A stretch of 6,398 bases of DNA from positions 1-6,398 of the forward strand of contig DGEE01000066.1 in assembly GCA_002385815.1 (NCBI GenBank), in the 5' to 3' direction. Position 1 is the stretch's first letter, and every line of letters starts with the position of its first letter. Below, piece after piece: positions 1 through 5,654 of the stretch. The stretch comes from Hungateiclostridiaceae bacterium UBA3934. Lineage in GTDB: Bacteria > Bacillota > Clostridia > Acetivibrionales > DTU013. Under the pieces are notes generated by a model. That model was not told the origin of the DNA, made no database searches, and saw only the letters and a list, made by a program, of their open reading frames with translations. Both the position numbers and the translations under genes were made by a program.

Positions 1-512
1 TTGAGCTTTTTCCCTGTTACGTTGAATGTCACGCTGTATGCACACGGGTAAAGGTTCATCTCATGGAGATCACTGTGGACATACATGTTGGTGATGATCC
101 TGCGGCTGTACGGATTGTGCTTCAGGTCGTACAGCACCCTGTCCACCTGGTCGAACTCACCCTCAGGATATTTGTGTTTTATCCGCATCTGATAACCATA
201 TGCTTTGCCGATAGATCCGCTTTCATCCGCCCAACTGTCCCATATGTGGCTGTTCAGATCTTTTATGTTATTTGATTTTTTCTGCCATATCCAGAGCAAT
301 TCATCAATTGCCGCCCTGAGATTCGTATATCTCAAAGTCAGTATCGGGAACTCCTCCGACAGGTCGTACCGGTTGACGACACCAAACTTTTTTATTGTGT
401 GGGCAGGTGTCCCATCCTCCCATCTGGCCCTCACCTTCTGACCCTCAGACGAAAACCCGTTCTCAAGGATGTCTTTGCACATTTCCCTGAAAATAATATC
501 TGCTTTGCTCAT
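1..512 (-). CDS. thyA: Thymidylate synthase, N-terminal part (cut by window edge)
   Basis: Converts dUMP to dTMP using 5,10-methylenetetrahydrofolate in the cytoplasm; this is the ThyA (folate-dependent, non-flavin) type. The 170 complete codons seen here carry family landmarks: E71 and W91 in the ELLWIW / IWDSWADE region, Y105, the phosphate-binding arginine pair R137-R138 in SRRII, and the catalytic cysteine C157 in LYPCAYS. The R138-to-C157 spacing of 19 equals that of the E. coli enzyme (R127, C146). The dUMP-discriminating asparagine and the C-terminus lie beyond the window, so completeness cannot be judged. The ATG at 512 is chosen because a TAG stop directly abuts it upstream in the same frame. 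The ribosome binding site is weak (GCGGATAG right before ATG). The reading frame is intact and has its own promoter, separated from thrS by a terminator. Confidence 0.95.
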   Translation of the reverse strand, partial: MSKADIIFREMCKDILENGFSSEGQKVRARWEDGTPAHTIKKFGVVNRYDLSEEFPILTLRYTNLRAAIDELLWIWQKKSNNIKDLNSHIWDSWADESGSIGKAYGYQMRIKHKYPEGEFDQVDRVLYDLKHNPYSRRIITNMYVHSDLHEMNLYPCAYSVTFNVTGKKL

Positions 513-549
513 CTATCCGCACACCGCCATTTCATTTATACTTAAAAAC

Positions 550-578
550 ATTATACCTTTCAGGTGCATATTTTCCAA
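550..578 (-). promoter_or_regulatory. Sigma-A-type promoter for thyA
   Basis: On the minus strand the stretch reads TTGGAA (578-573), a 17-bp spacer, then a perfect TATAAT (555-550). This predicts a transcript start near 543 and a leader of about 30 nt before the thyA ATG at 512. The rest of the 513-656 gap shows nothing else convincing. Confidence 0.7.
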
Positions 579-656
579 CTGAAAAACACCTTGTTAATCC
601 ATCGGTTACTAAAAATAATGGCACTGAGCTTAAAAATGTCGCCACCGGAACTGCGC

Positions 657-695
657 AAAAATGCAAAAAGCACGGCTTTCTGCTGCCATGCTTTT
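657..695 (-). terminator. Intrinsic terminator of thrS
   Basis: Read on the minus strand, AAAAGCATGGC (695-685), an 8-nt loop and GCCGTGCTTTT (676-666) form an 11-bp stem with one G·U pair. It is followed by a T-rich tail, TTTTTGCATTTTT (669-657), partly used in the stem. It lies about 55 bp after the thrS stop and before the thyA promoter, so thrS and thyA are probably separate transcripts. Confidence 0.85.
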
Positions 696-750
696 CACTC
701 TTGTGTCAGTGTTATGCCGCACGTACCGGCTTATGTCCACGCGCAGCTTT

Positions 751-2700
751 CTATTTAGCTTTTGTTCTCACTTCTTCGACTATCCTTGCAACGAAATCAT
801 CCAGCAGCATAGGTCCCAGATCACCATCCTTGCGGGACCTCACTGCCACCTGGTCGTTTTCTTTCTCCTTGTCGCCTATGACCAGCATATACGGCACCTT
901 TTCCATCTGAGCTTCCCTGATCTTATATCCGATTTTCTCATTCCTGTAATCGATCTCTGCTCTTATCCCGGCATCCTGGAGCTTCCTGCCCACCTGTTGC
1001 GCATAATCGTGGTGCTTGTCGACTATGGGCAGGACTTTGACCTGTACCGGAGCGAGCCATGTGGGAAATGCGCCGGCATATTTTTCGATCAGCAACGCAA
1101 GTGTCCTTTCATAGCATCCGATCGAAGTCCTGTGTATAACATATGGGTACTTCTTCTGCCCATCCCGGTCGATATACACCATCCCGAATTTCTCTGCCAG
1201 CTGGAAATCGATCTGGATAGTGATAAGTGTATCCTCCTTGCCGAAAACGTTCTTTATCTGAATATCCAGCTTCGGTCCATAGAATGCGGCCTCGCCTTCC
1301 GCTTCCGTATATGGTATCTCCAGATTGTCCAGTATCTGGCGCATGCGTTTCTGGACCTGCTCCCACTGCTCTTCGGTGCCGATGTATTTATCCTTGTTGT
1401 TCGGATCCCATTTGGAGAATCGATAGGTAACATCAGAATCAAGGCCGACAGTCCTGAGCATAAAATTGGCAAGATCCAGACAACCCGCAAACTCCTCTTC
1501 CAACTGCTCTGGCATGCAGGCAATGTGTCCTTCGGAAATCGTGAATTGTCTTACACGGATCAACCCGTGCATTTCACCCGATGCCTCGTTCCTGAACAGC
1601 GTGGAAGTCTCATTCAGCCTGAAGGGGAGTTCGCGATAACTCCTGAGTCTGCTCAGATAGACCTGGAACTGGAATGGACAGGTCATTGGGCGAAGAGCAA
1701 GTATCTCCTCATTCGGATCCTCAAACTTTGCCGGATCGCCCATGATGAACATGCCGTCCCTGTAATGATCCCAGTGGCCAGAGATCTTATACAGTTCACG
1801 CTTTGCCATGAACGGCGTCCTGGTCAACATGTACCCGCGGCGTTCCTCCTCATCCTCGACGAATCTCTGAAGGATCTGAATAACCTTTGCTCCCTTCGGC
1901 ATCAATATAGGCAGACCCTGTCCGATATAGTCCACGGTCGTAAAATATCCCAGTTCTCTTCCAAGCTTATTGTGATCGCGCTTCTTTGCCTCCTCCAATG
2001 CAGTCAGGTATTCGTCCAGGTCGCTCTTCTTTGTGAACGCCGTTCCATATATCCTCTGCAGCATTTTGTTCTTCTCATCCCCTCGCCAGTAAGCTCCGGC
2101 AGCCTGGGTCAGCTTAAATGCCTTTATCCTTCCAGTGGAAGGGACATGCGGCCCTGCACACAGATCGACGAAATCCCCTTGCCTGTAGAAAGAAATCACG
2201 GAATCTTCCGGCAGGTCCTGTATCAGCTCCACCTTGTAAGGTTCGCTCATTTCTTCCATGTATCTGATTGCTTCATCCCTCGGGAGCGTGAACCGTTCAA
2301 GAGGAATATCCTCCTTTATGATCTTCCCCATTTCCTCTTCTATCCTGCCCATATCCTCCGGCGTGAAAGGCTTCTCGACGTCAAAATCATAATAGAATCC
2401 GTTTTCGATAGCAGGACCTATGGCCAGCTTTGCATTAGGGTACAGCCTCTTGACCGCCTGAGCCAATATATGGGATGCTGTGTGCCTGAATGCCTGCTTC
2501 CCGCCTTCGGTGTCGAATGTGAGCAGATTGAGTGAACAATCCTTATCCAGAACTGTCGAAAGGTCCTTCACCTCTCCATCGACCTCAGCAGCCAGAGCAA
2601 CTCTTGCCAGGCCCGCACTGATGCTCTCAGCCACCTCTTTGACAGTGATCCCCTTCGGATACTGTTTTGAACTGCCATCTTTCAGTGTGATATTTATCAT
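751..2700 (-). CDS. thrS: Threonyl-tRNA synthetase
   Basis: Class II aminoacyl-tRNA synthetase of 649 residues that charges tRNA-Thr in the cytoplasm. In order: an N-terminal TGS domain (about 1-62); the editing domain that removes mischarged serine (about 63-225), with its metal-type motif HTASH (H73, H77) and CAGPH (C181, H185); the catalytic core (about 240-550), with motif 2 FRNEASGEMHGLIRVRQF at 369-386 and motif 3 GCYERTLALLIEKYAG at 528-543; and the anticodon-binding domain (about 552-649). The three zinc ligands that recognise threonine match C341, H378 and H523. Length is normal and no key residue is missing. The core is of the SEGHI / HRTSIGCYERT flavour rather than the E. coli wording DDAHI / HRAILGSMERF. 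The frame stays open to 2775, but the ATG at 2700 is the start because an excellent ribosome binding site precedes it and MINITLKDG is a typical ThrRS beginning. Controlled by the T-box upstream. Confidence 0.97.
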   Translation of the reverse strand: MINITLKDGSSKQYPKGITVKEVAESISAGLARVALAAEVDGEVKDLSTVLDKDCSLNLLTFDTEGGKQAFRHTASHILAQAVKRLYPNAKLAIGPAIENGFYYDFDVEKPFTPEDMGRIEEEMGKIIKEDIPLERFTLPRDEAIRYMEEMSEPYKVELIQDLPEDSVISFYRQGDFVDLCAGPHVPSTGRIKAFKLTQAAGAYWRGDEKNKMLQRIYGTAFTKKSDLDEYLTALEEAKKRDHNKLGRELGYFTTVDYIGQGLPILMPKGAKVIQILQRFVEDEEERRGYMLTRTPFMAKRELYKISGHWDHYRDGMFIMGDPAKFEDPNEEILALRPMTCPFQFQVYLSRLRSYRELPFRLNETSTLFRNEASGEMHGLIRVRQFTISEGHIACMPEQLEEEFAGCLDLANFMLRTVGLDSDVTYRFSKWDPNNKDKYIGTEEQWEQVQKRMRQILDNLEIPYTEAEGEAAFYGPKLDIQIKNVFGKEDTLITIQIDFQLAEKFGMVYIDRDGQKKYPYVIHRTSIGCYERTLALLIEKYAGAFPTWLAPVQVKVLPIVDKHHDYAQQVGRKLQDAGIRAEIDYRNEKIGYKIREAQMEKVPYMLVIGDKEKENDQVAVRSRKDGDLGPMLLDDFVARIVEEVRTKAK

Positions 2701-2708
2701 ACAGACCA

Positions 2709-2716
2709 CTCCTTCT
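2709..2716 (-). promoter_or_regulatory. Ribosome binding site fixing the thrS start
   Basis: AGAAGGAG on the minus strand, 8 nt before the ATG at 2700. It decides against the 25-codon in-frame extension to 2775, which would begin with no such site. Confidence 0.85.
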
Positions 2717-2807
2717 ACCAGTATTGCAAAACTATATACGGCAAAACCCGCTGCCGCACCCCATACATCTTCCACTGTTCAGGCAGAGGCGTACCTGTAT
2801 CGCAGAT

Positions 2808-2849
2808 AAAAAAACTCTCGTCCCTGCCATTTCGCACAAGGGACGAGAG
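2808..2849 (-). terminator. Conditional terminator of the thrS T-box
   Basis: A perfect 11-bp stem on the minus strand, CTCTCGTCCCT (2849-2839) with AGGGACGAGAG (2825-2815), loop of 13 nt, then seven T (2814-2808). The CGTCCCT portion is shared with the antiterminator, so the two folds are exclusive. About 107 nt separate the T run from the thrS ATG. Confidence 0.95.
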
Positions 2850-3027
2850 CTTGCTCACTCACGTGGTTCCACCCTATTTGGTTCTCATTAGACCGTAACG
2901 TGTATCAACGATCGCACTCACAGGGGTGGTATTCAGCTGCTTTCCTTCAAAACCGCTTCCAGCCCGTGACGGCTTCTCTCTGTGAAGGCTTGGGTCAGCC
3001 TACTTGATCCCTTTCATCGTGCGATGC
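2808..3027 (-). promoter_or_regulatory. T-box riboswitch (threonine) of thrS
   Basis: This leader RNA reads the charging state of tRNA-Thr and lets thrS be transcribed when uncharged tRNA accumulates. The diagnostic T-box AGGGTGGAACCACG is at 2875-2862. Stem I is closed by ATCGCAC (3025-3019) pairing with GTGCGAT (2917-2911). Inside it are GATGAAAGGGATCAAGTA near the base, the AGAGAG bulge motif, the distal helix CCTTCA / TGAAGG, and the specifier loop GAAT-ACC-A with ACC at 2930-2928, a threonine codon followed by the usual purine. The GAGTG strand closes the lower stem as in other T-boxes. AGGG of the T-box can pair with CCCT in the 5' arm of the terminator, giving the antiterminator. The bulge reads UGGA, which would pair with a tRNA ending in UCCA. 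Stem III was not resolved by eye. Confidence 0.95.
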
Positions 3028-3046
3028 TCAATATTCATTTTAATAT

Positions 3047-3074
3047 ATTATATCCATTATCCAGCCGATGTCAA
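3047..3074 (-). promoter_or_regulatory. Consensus sigma-A promoter for the thrS leader
   Basis: Perfect TTGACA (3074-3069), 16-bp spacer, perfect TATAAT (3052-3047) on the minus strand. The predicted transcript start near 3040 lies about 15 nt before Stem I of the T-box, as expected for a leader controlled by termination rather than initiation. Confidence 0.85.
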
Positions 3075-3116
3075 CCGGATTTTGATAAATTCTCCGGTAT
3101 CGGTGTTCCGGCTGAC
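3070..3116 (-). repeat. Inverted repeat between putP and thrS promoter
   Basis: In the minus-strand transcript GUCAGCCGGA (3116-3107) can pair with UCCGGUUGAC (3079-3070) over 10 bp with one G·U, around a 27-nt loop. It begins 58 nt after the putP stop and overlaps the -35 box of the thrS promoter. No T run follows, so it is not a standard intrinsic terminator. It may slow or end putP transcripts, protect their 3' end, or be chance. Confidence 0.4.
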
Positions 3117-3173
3117 CTTCAGACTGTGTCATCCTTATAAGCCCGAAAACACTATCCTTCTGTTAAAAGAGCA

Positions 3174-4736
3174 TCAGCATTCATATGTCTTCGCTGCCTC
3201 AAATTCATCCAGTATCGCCTGATCTGGCTTCTTCGTCAGCAGTGAGACAATGACGATGGCTATACATGAAAGCACGAATGCCGGGAACAGTTCATATATC
3301 GCGAACACACCCCCGAGACGCGAAATAAGGTAATGCCATATGAATACCATTCCGCCTCCTGTAAGCATACCTGCGATTGCCCCTGCCCTCGTCGTCCTCT
3401 TCCAGAACAGCGAGAACAGCATGACAGGTCCGAAGGTCGCTCCGAAGCCAGCCCATGCAAACGAGACCACCTTGAAGATCACGCTTCCTTCATCCAGCGC
3501 TATGATTATACCGAATATCGAGACAACCAGCAAAGTGATCCGCGAAACAAGCATTACCTGTTCGTCTGTCGCATCCTTTTTGAATACTCCCTTGAAGATA
3601 TCACGCGACAGTGCTGACGATGCTATGAGCAGATACGAGTCAGATGAGCTCATCGTAGCAGCAAGGATACCGGACATGACCACTCCAGCCAGGAACGCCG
3701 GCAGCAGTCCGGTGGACATGATGATAAATATGTTTTCAGATAAGCTCTGTGTAAGCAGTTCAGCAGGGTAAAGCGCCCTTCCTGTCAGTCCGATCGCAAC
3801 TGCCGCAAACAGCGAGATGATACACCATATTGTTGCTATCCTTCTTGATTTTTTCAGCTCAGAGGATTTGTTTATAGCCATGAATCTCAGAAGGACCTGG
3901 GGCATACCAAAATATCCGAGGCCCCATGACATGGTGGATATAATCGACAACAAGCCGTAATTCCCAACCGGCCCGAACAAAGGCTTCCCTGCCGCATCCA
4001 GTTGCTGGACGCTGTCCGCCAACTGAGGCTGGGCTATGCCGAAAAGTTCGAAAAAGCCAGGTATCGACTTTATATTGTCAAGTATCGCCGGGATACCCCC
4101 CGCTGCGATCACACCAACTGTCAGAACAGCACAAAGTGCAATTATCATAACGATACCCTGCAGAAAGTCCGAGACACTTTCCGCCAGGAAACCGCCGAGA
4201 AACGTATACAGTATAACTATTACAGCACCTGCTATCATAACGATCTGATACTGCAGTCCGAACAAAGCGCTGAACAGCTTGCCAAATGTGACGAAGCAGC
4301 TTCCTGCATAAACTGCAAAGAACACAAGGATAAACACGGATGCAATCGTCAGGATCACCTTTTTGTTCTCCTTGTACCTGTTGCTTATAAACTCCGGTAT
4401 GGTTATTGCGTTGCCAGCCAGTGTAGAATACCTGCGAAGTCTTTTCGCAACGACGAGCCAGTTTATGTAAGTTCCGGCTGCGAGTCCCACAGCAGTCCAG
4501 AATGCATCACTCAGACCACACCAATATGCCATACCCGGAAGCCCCATCAGCAGCCAGCCACTCATATCGGAGGCTTCTGCGCTCATGGCGGCTACCCATG
4601 GTCCCAGCTTCCTGCCGCCGATGAAATAATTATCGGAGCTCTCATTCGCTACCTTTGCATAATATATGCCGATCGCGATGAGTGAGCCGAGGTAGACACA
4701 CATTGCCACTATAATTTGAATTTGATCCCCACTCAT
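3174..4736 (-). CDS. putP: Sodium/proline symporter (SSS family)
   Basis: Membrane transporter of 520 residues that couples sodium entry to solute uptake, most probably L-proline. It follows E. coli PutP (502 aa) along its length: YFIGGRKLGPW near 37-47 with R42 (E. coli R40), and ASDMSGWLLMGLPG at 55-68 with D57 and S59 (E. coli D55, S57, sodium and proline binding). Further on are YTFLGGFLA (177-185), WGLGYFGMPQVLLRFMA (271-287), and VSFAWAGFGATFGPVMLFS (424-442). Many hydrophobic stretches fit the family's 13 membrane spans. The second sodium-site segment reads MSSSDSYLL (362-370), with S363-S364 where E. coli has S340-T341. The SSDS wording is also found in other SSS transporters, so another substrate is possible. 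The ATG at 4736 follows AAGGAG with 8-nt spacing. No proline-catabolic gene is adjacent; it has its own promoter. The product class is secure, the substrate less so. Confidence 0.92.
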   Translation of the reverse strand: MSGDQIQIIVAMCVYLGSLIAIGIYYAKVANESSDNYFIGGRKLGPWVAAMSAEASDMSGWLLMGLPGMAYWCGLSDAFWTAVGLAAGTYINWLVVAKRLRRYSTLAGNAITIPEFISNRYKENKKVILTIASVFILVFFAVYAGSCFVTFGKLFSALFGLQYQIVMIAGAVIVILYTFLGGFLAESVSDFLQGIVMIIALCAVLTVGVIAAGGIPAILDNIKSIPGFFELFGIAQPQLADSVQQLDAAGKPLFGPVGNYGLLSIISTMSWGLGYFGMPQVLLRFMAINKSSELKKSRRIATIWCIISLFAAVAIGLTGRALYPAELLTQSLSENIFIIMSTGLLPAFLAGVVMSGILAATMSSSDSYLLIASSALSRDIFKGVFKKDATDEQVMLVSRITLLVVSIFGIIIALDEGSVIFKVVSFAWAGFGATFGPVMLFSLFWKRTTRAGAIAGMLTGGGMVFIWHYLISRLGGVFAIYELFPAFVLSCIAIVIVSLLTKKPDQAILDEFEAAKTYEC

Positions 4737-4765
4737 ATATCTGACTCCTTTTACATTTTTCAGCC

Positions 4766-4794
4766 ATTATATCAACATTTGATAAGGATGAAAA
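4766..4794 (-). promoter_or_regulatory. Extended -10 promoter for putP
   Basis: Minus strand: TTTTCA (4794-4789), 17-bp spacer, TATAAT (4771-4766) preceded by TGA, giving an extended -10 (TGNTATAAT). The predicted leader is only about 20-25 nt and contains the AAGGAG ribosome binding site at 4750-4745. Confidence 0.75.
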
Positions 4795-5041
4795 GTAATA
4801 CTGCACATTACTATCACTTTAGCATGGTACCTCAATTAAAAAAGTTATTTCCACCCCAAAATAGCCAGCAGTGGGATTAAGTTATGCAGATCAGCGTAAA
4901 TGCGAAATGTGGAGGTAAGTATTGTAAAGCAGAAACTAACTTTCAATCGACCCTTTATCATTGTGCAAGCTATGATGCTGTAGACCAGGTGCAAGCTCTA
5001 GTACTTGAAAACAACCTGATTTCCGGAAATGTTGAGTTTTT

Positions 5042-5096
5042 TGTACCAAATTTGGATTTCTGGGATGGAAAAAGAGCCAAAATCAAGTTTTTATCG
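5042..5096 (+). repeat. Inverted relative of the 31-bp repeat units
   Basis: Holds a TGTACC...GATTTCTGGGA unit (5042-5065) and a weaker second motif TCAAGTTTTTA (5083-5093), both opposite in orientation to the array at 5138-5261. It is more diverged than the array copies. Confidence 0.6.
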
Positions 5097-5137
5097 AGAA
5101 ATAGTTTACATAGTTCGAGATGCAGTTGGATTATTTG

Positions 5138-5261
5138 CCCAAAAGTTAAAAAACGGTACAGACAAATTCCCAGAAATCAAAAAATGGTACAGTCAGACCC
5201 CTAAAAGTTGAAAATCAGAAAAGTCTGGCACCCAGAAATCAAAAAACGGTACAGCCAGACA
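5138..5261 (+). repeat. Tandem array of four 31-bp units
   Basis: Units start at 5138, 5169, 5200 and 5231, exactly 31 bp apart. The second and fourth agree at 28 of the first 30 positions: CCCAGAAATC, a run of A, then YGGTACAGYCAGAC. The first shares the AAAAAACGGTACAG core but has CCCAAAAGTT at its start. The third keeps CTAAAAGTTGAAAA but has lost GGTACA. The units abut with no unique spacers, so this is not a CRISPR. GTCTGGC (5223-5229) and GCCAGAC (5254-5260) also form an inverted pair around the last unit. Confidence 0.85.
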
Positions 5262-5357
5262 ATGCAAGCCTGAAACTACTCATTTGCCCAATTGAGTATC
5301 GTTTTTCGTTATCCTGGTAGCATCCAGGCAGCCACGACTGGCTTTATTTCCGGGAAA

Positions 5358-5386
5358 TTGCGGTATCAGGCGCTGTGGGATAGAAT
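5358..5386 (+). promoter_or_regulatory. Possible promoter for the small gene at 5464
   Basis: TTGCGG (5358-5363), 17-bp spacer, TAGAAT (5381-5386). The -10 is 5 of 6 to consensus, the -35 only 3 of 6. The leader would be about 70 nt. A sporulation sigma factor promoter is possible instead, but I could not find a clean one. Confidence 0.3.
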
Positions 5387-5463
5387 AGGTACATATACAT
5401 TGCAAGCAACACATGAGAATGCACTGCACAGACACATACTACTGACTTTATGGGGATACAGTC

Positions 5464-5613
5464 ATGAGATACAAAAGAAAGAAACATTTCAGAAAACTGC
5501 GGCATAAAAAAGTGCGGAAAGCATTGCTGTTGATTCTCGTAATGCCCTCCGCGCTTCTCCTTCTCGGCTACCTTGTTGCCTCACTTGTCGTACTGCCTGC
5601 CATGTCCGGCTGA
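5464..5613 (+). CDS. Small basic single-pass membrane protein, unknown
   Basis: A 49-residue protein, not recognised. Residues 2-19 hold twelve Lys/Arg and two His (RYKRKKHFRKLRHKKVRK). Residues 20-47 form one long hydrophobic segment (ALLLILVMPSALLLLGYLVA...), ending in MSG. By the positive-inside rule the N-terminus would sit in the cytoplasm. The sharp division into a basic arm and an apolar helix is hard to get by chance, which supports real coding. The ATG at 5464 has a modest upstream GGGGA with 8-nt spacing. It converges on the gerM-like gene, 41 bp between stops. Sporulation genes often include such tiny membrane proteins, but a spore role is only inference from the neighbour. The basic arm precedes the helix, the reverse of Fst/TxpA-type toxins. 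Confidence 0.6.
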   Translation: MRYKRKKHFRKLRHKKVRKALLLILVMPSALLLLGYLVASLVVLPAMSG

Positions 5614-5620
5614 TATTAGT

Positions 5621-5632
5621 TGCATCGATGCA
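5621..5632. repeat. Perfect 12-bp palindrome between convergent genes
   Basis: TGCATCGATGCA reads the same on both strands and lies between the stops of the small plus-strand gene and the gerM-like gene. It has no loop and no T run, so it is not a terminator as such. It could be a protein site or chance. Confidence 0.4.
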
Positions 5633-5654
5633 CCGGGTACGGGATGATAACCGA

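Larger units (their letters stand above)
5042..5261. mobile_element. Possible remnant or miniature element with IS-like ends
   Basis: A 24-bp unit at 5042-5065 (TGTACC...TTTCTGGGA) matches the reverse complement of the unit at 5168-5191 at 21 of 24 positions. The region is therefore bounded by inverted copies. The second motif (TCAAGTTTTTA at 5083) lies 41 bp in from the left TGTACC; its counterpart TCAACTTTTAG lies 42 bp in from the right one. Such conserved spacing suggests the two ends of one element. Repeated TGTACC-T-rich units recall the multi-repeat ends of IS21-family elements, from memory only. No transposase gene or fragment is recognisable inside, and no target duplication was established. 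A simple repeat cluster is the alternative. Confidence 0.35.
4795..5463. other. Gene-poor region with element remnants
   Basis: About 670 bp with no convincing gene. It is visibly AT-richer between roughly 4840 and 5250 than the flanking genes. Open frames at 4884-5204 and 5292-5507 on the plus strand match no family I know, lack good ribosome binding sites, and run into the repeat array or the following small gene. The recognisable content is the 31-bp array, its inverted relative, and a possible promoter before the 5464 gene. A short hairpin AGCCA-CGAC-TGGCT near 5330-5343 is too weak to call a terminator. Confidence 0.6.

Noticed and set aside
661..2535. Long plus-strand open frame of 624 codons
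   Set aside because: It lies wholly antisense to thrS, whose motifs and zinc ligands are intact. The frame is open because of codon usage on the other strand, and its protein matches nothing.
2701..2775. In-frame N-terminal extension of thrS
   Set aside because: It begins in the leader, lacks a ribosome binding site, and the strong AGAAGGAG site fits the ATG at 2700.
4002..4685. Plus-strand open frame of 227 codons
   Set aside because: Antisense to putP; cysteine- and histidine-rich translation of membrane codons, with no family resemblance.
4884..5204. Plus-strand open frame of 106 codons
   Set aside because: Poor ribosome binding site, no recognisable domain, and its C-terminal third is built from the 31-bp repeats and their inverted copy.
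5138..5261. CRISPR array
   Set aside because: Units abut with no unique spacers, differ internally, and no cas gene is present.
5133..5291. ATTTGCCCAA at 5133-5142 and 5282-5291 as a target duplication
   Set aside because: The left copy overlaps the first repeat unit and does not sit at the inverted left end at 5042, so it does not fit as flanking duplication; probably chance.
4963..5407. Four copies of TGCAAGC (4964, 4990, 5263, 5401)
   Set aside because: Short word, irregular spacing, no symmetry; not enough for an operator or iteron call.
5599..5610. LPAMSG at the end of the small protein as a sortase signal
   Set aside because: It is not LPXTG, and no basic tail follows a membrane segment as sortase substrates need.
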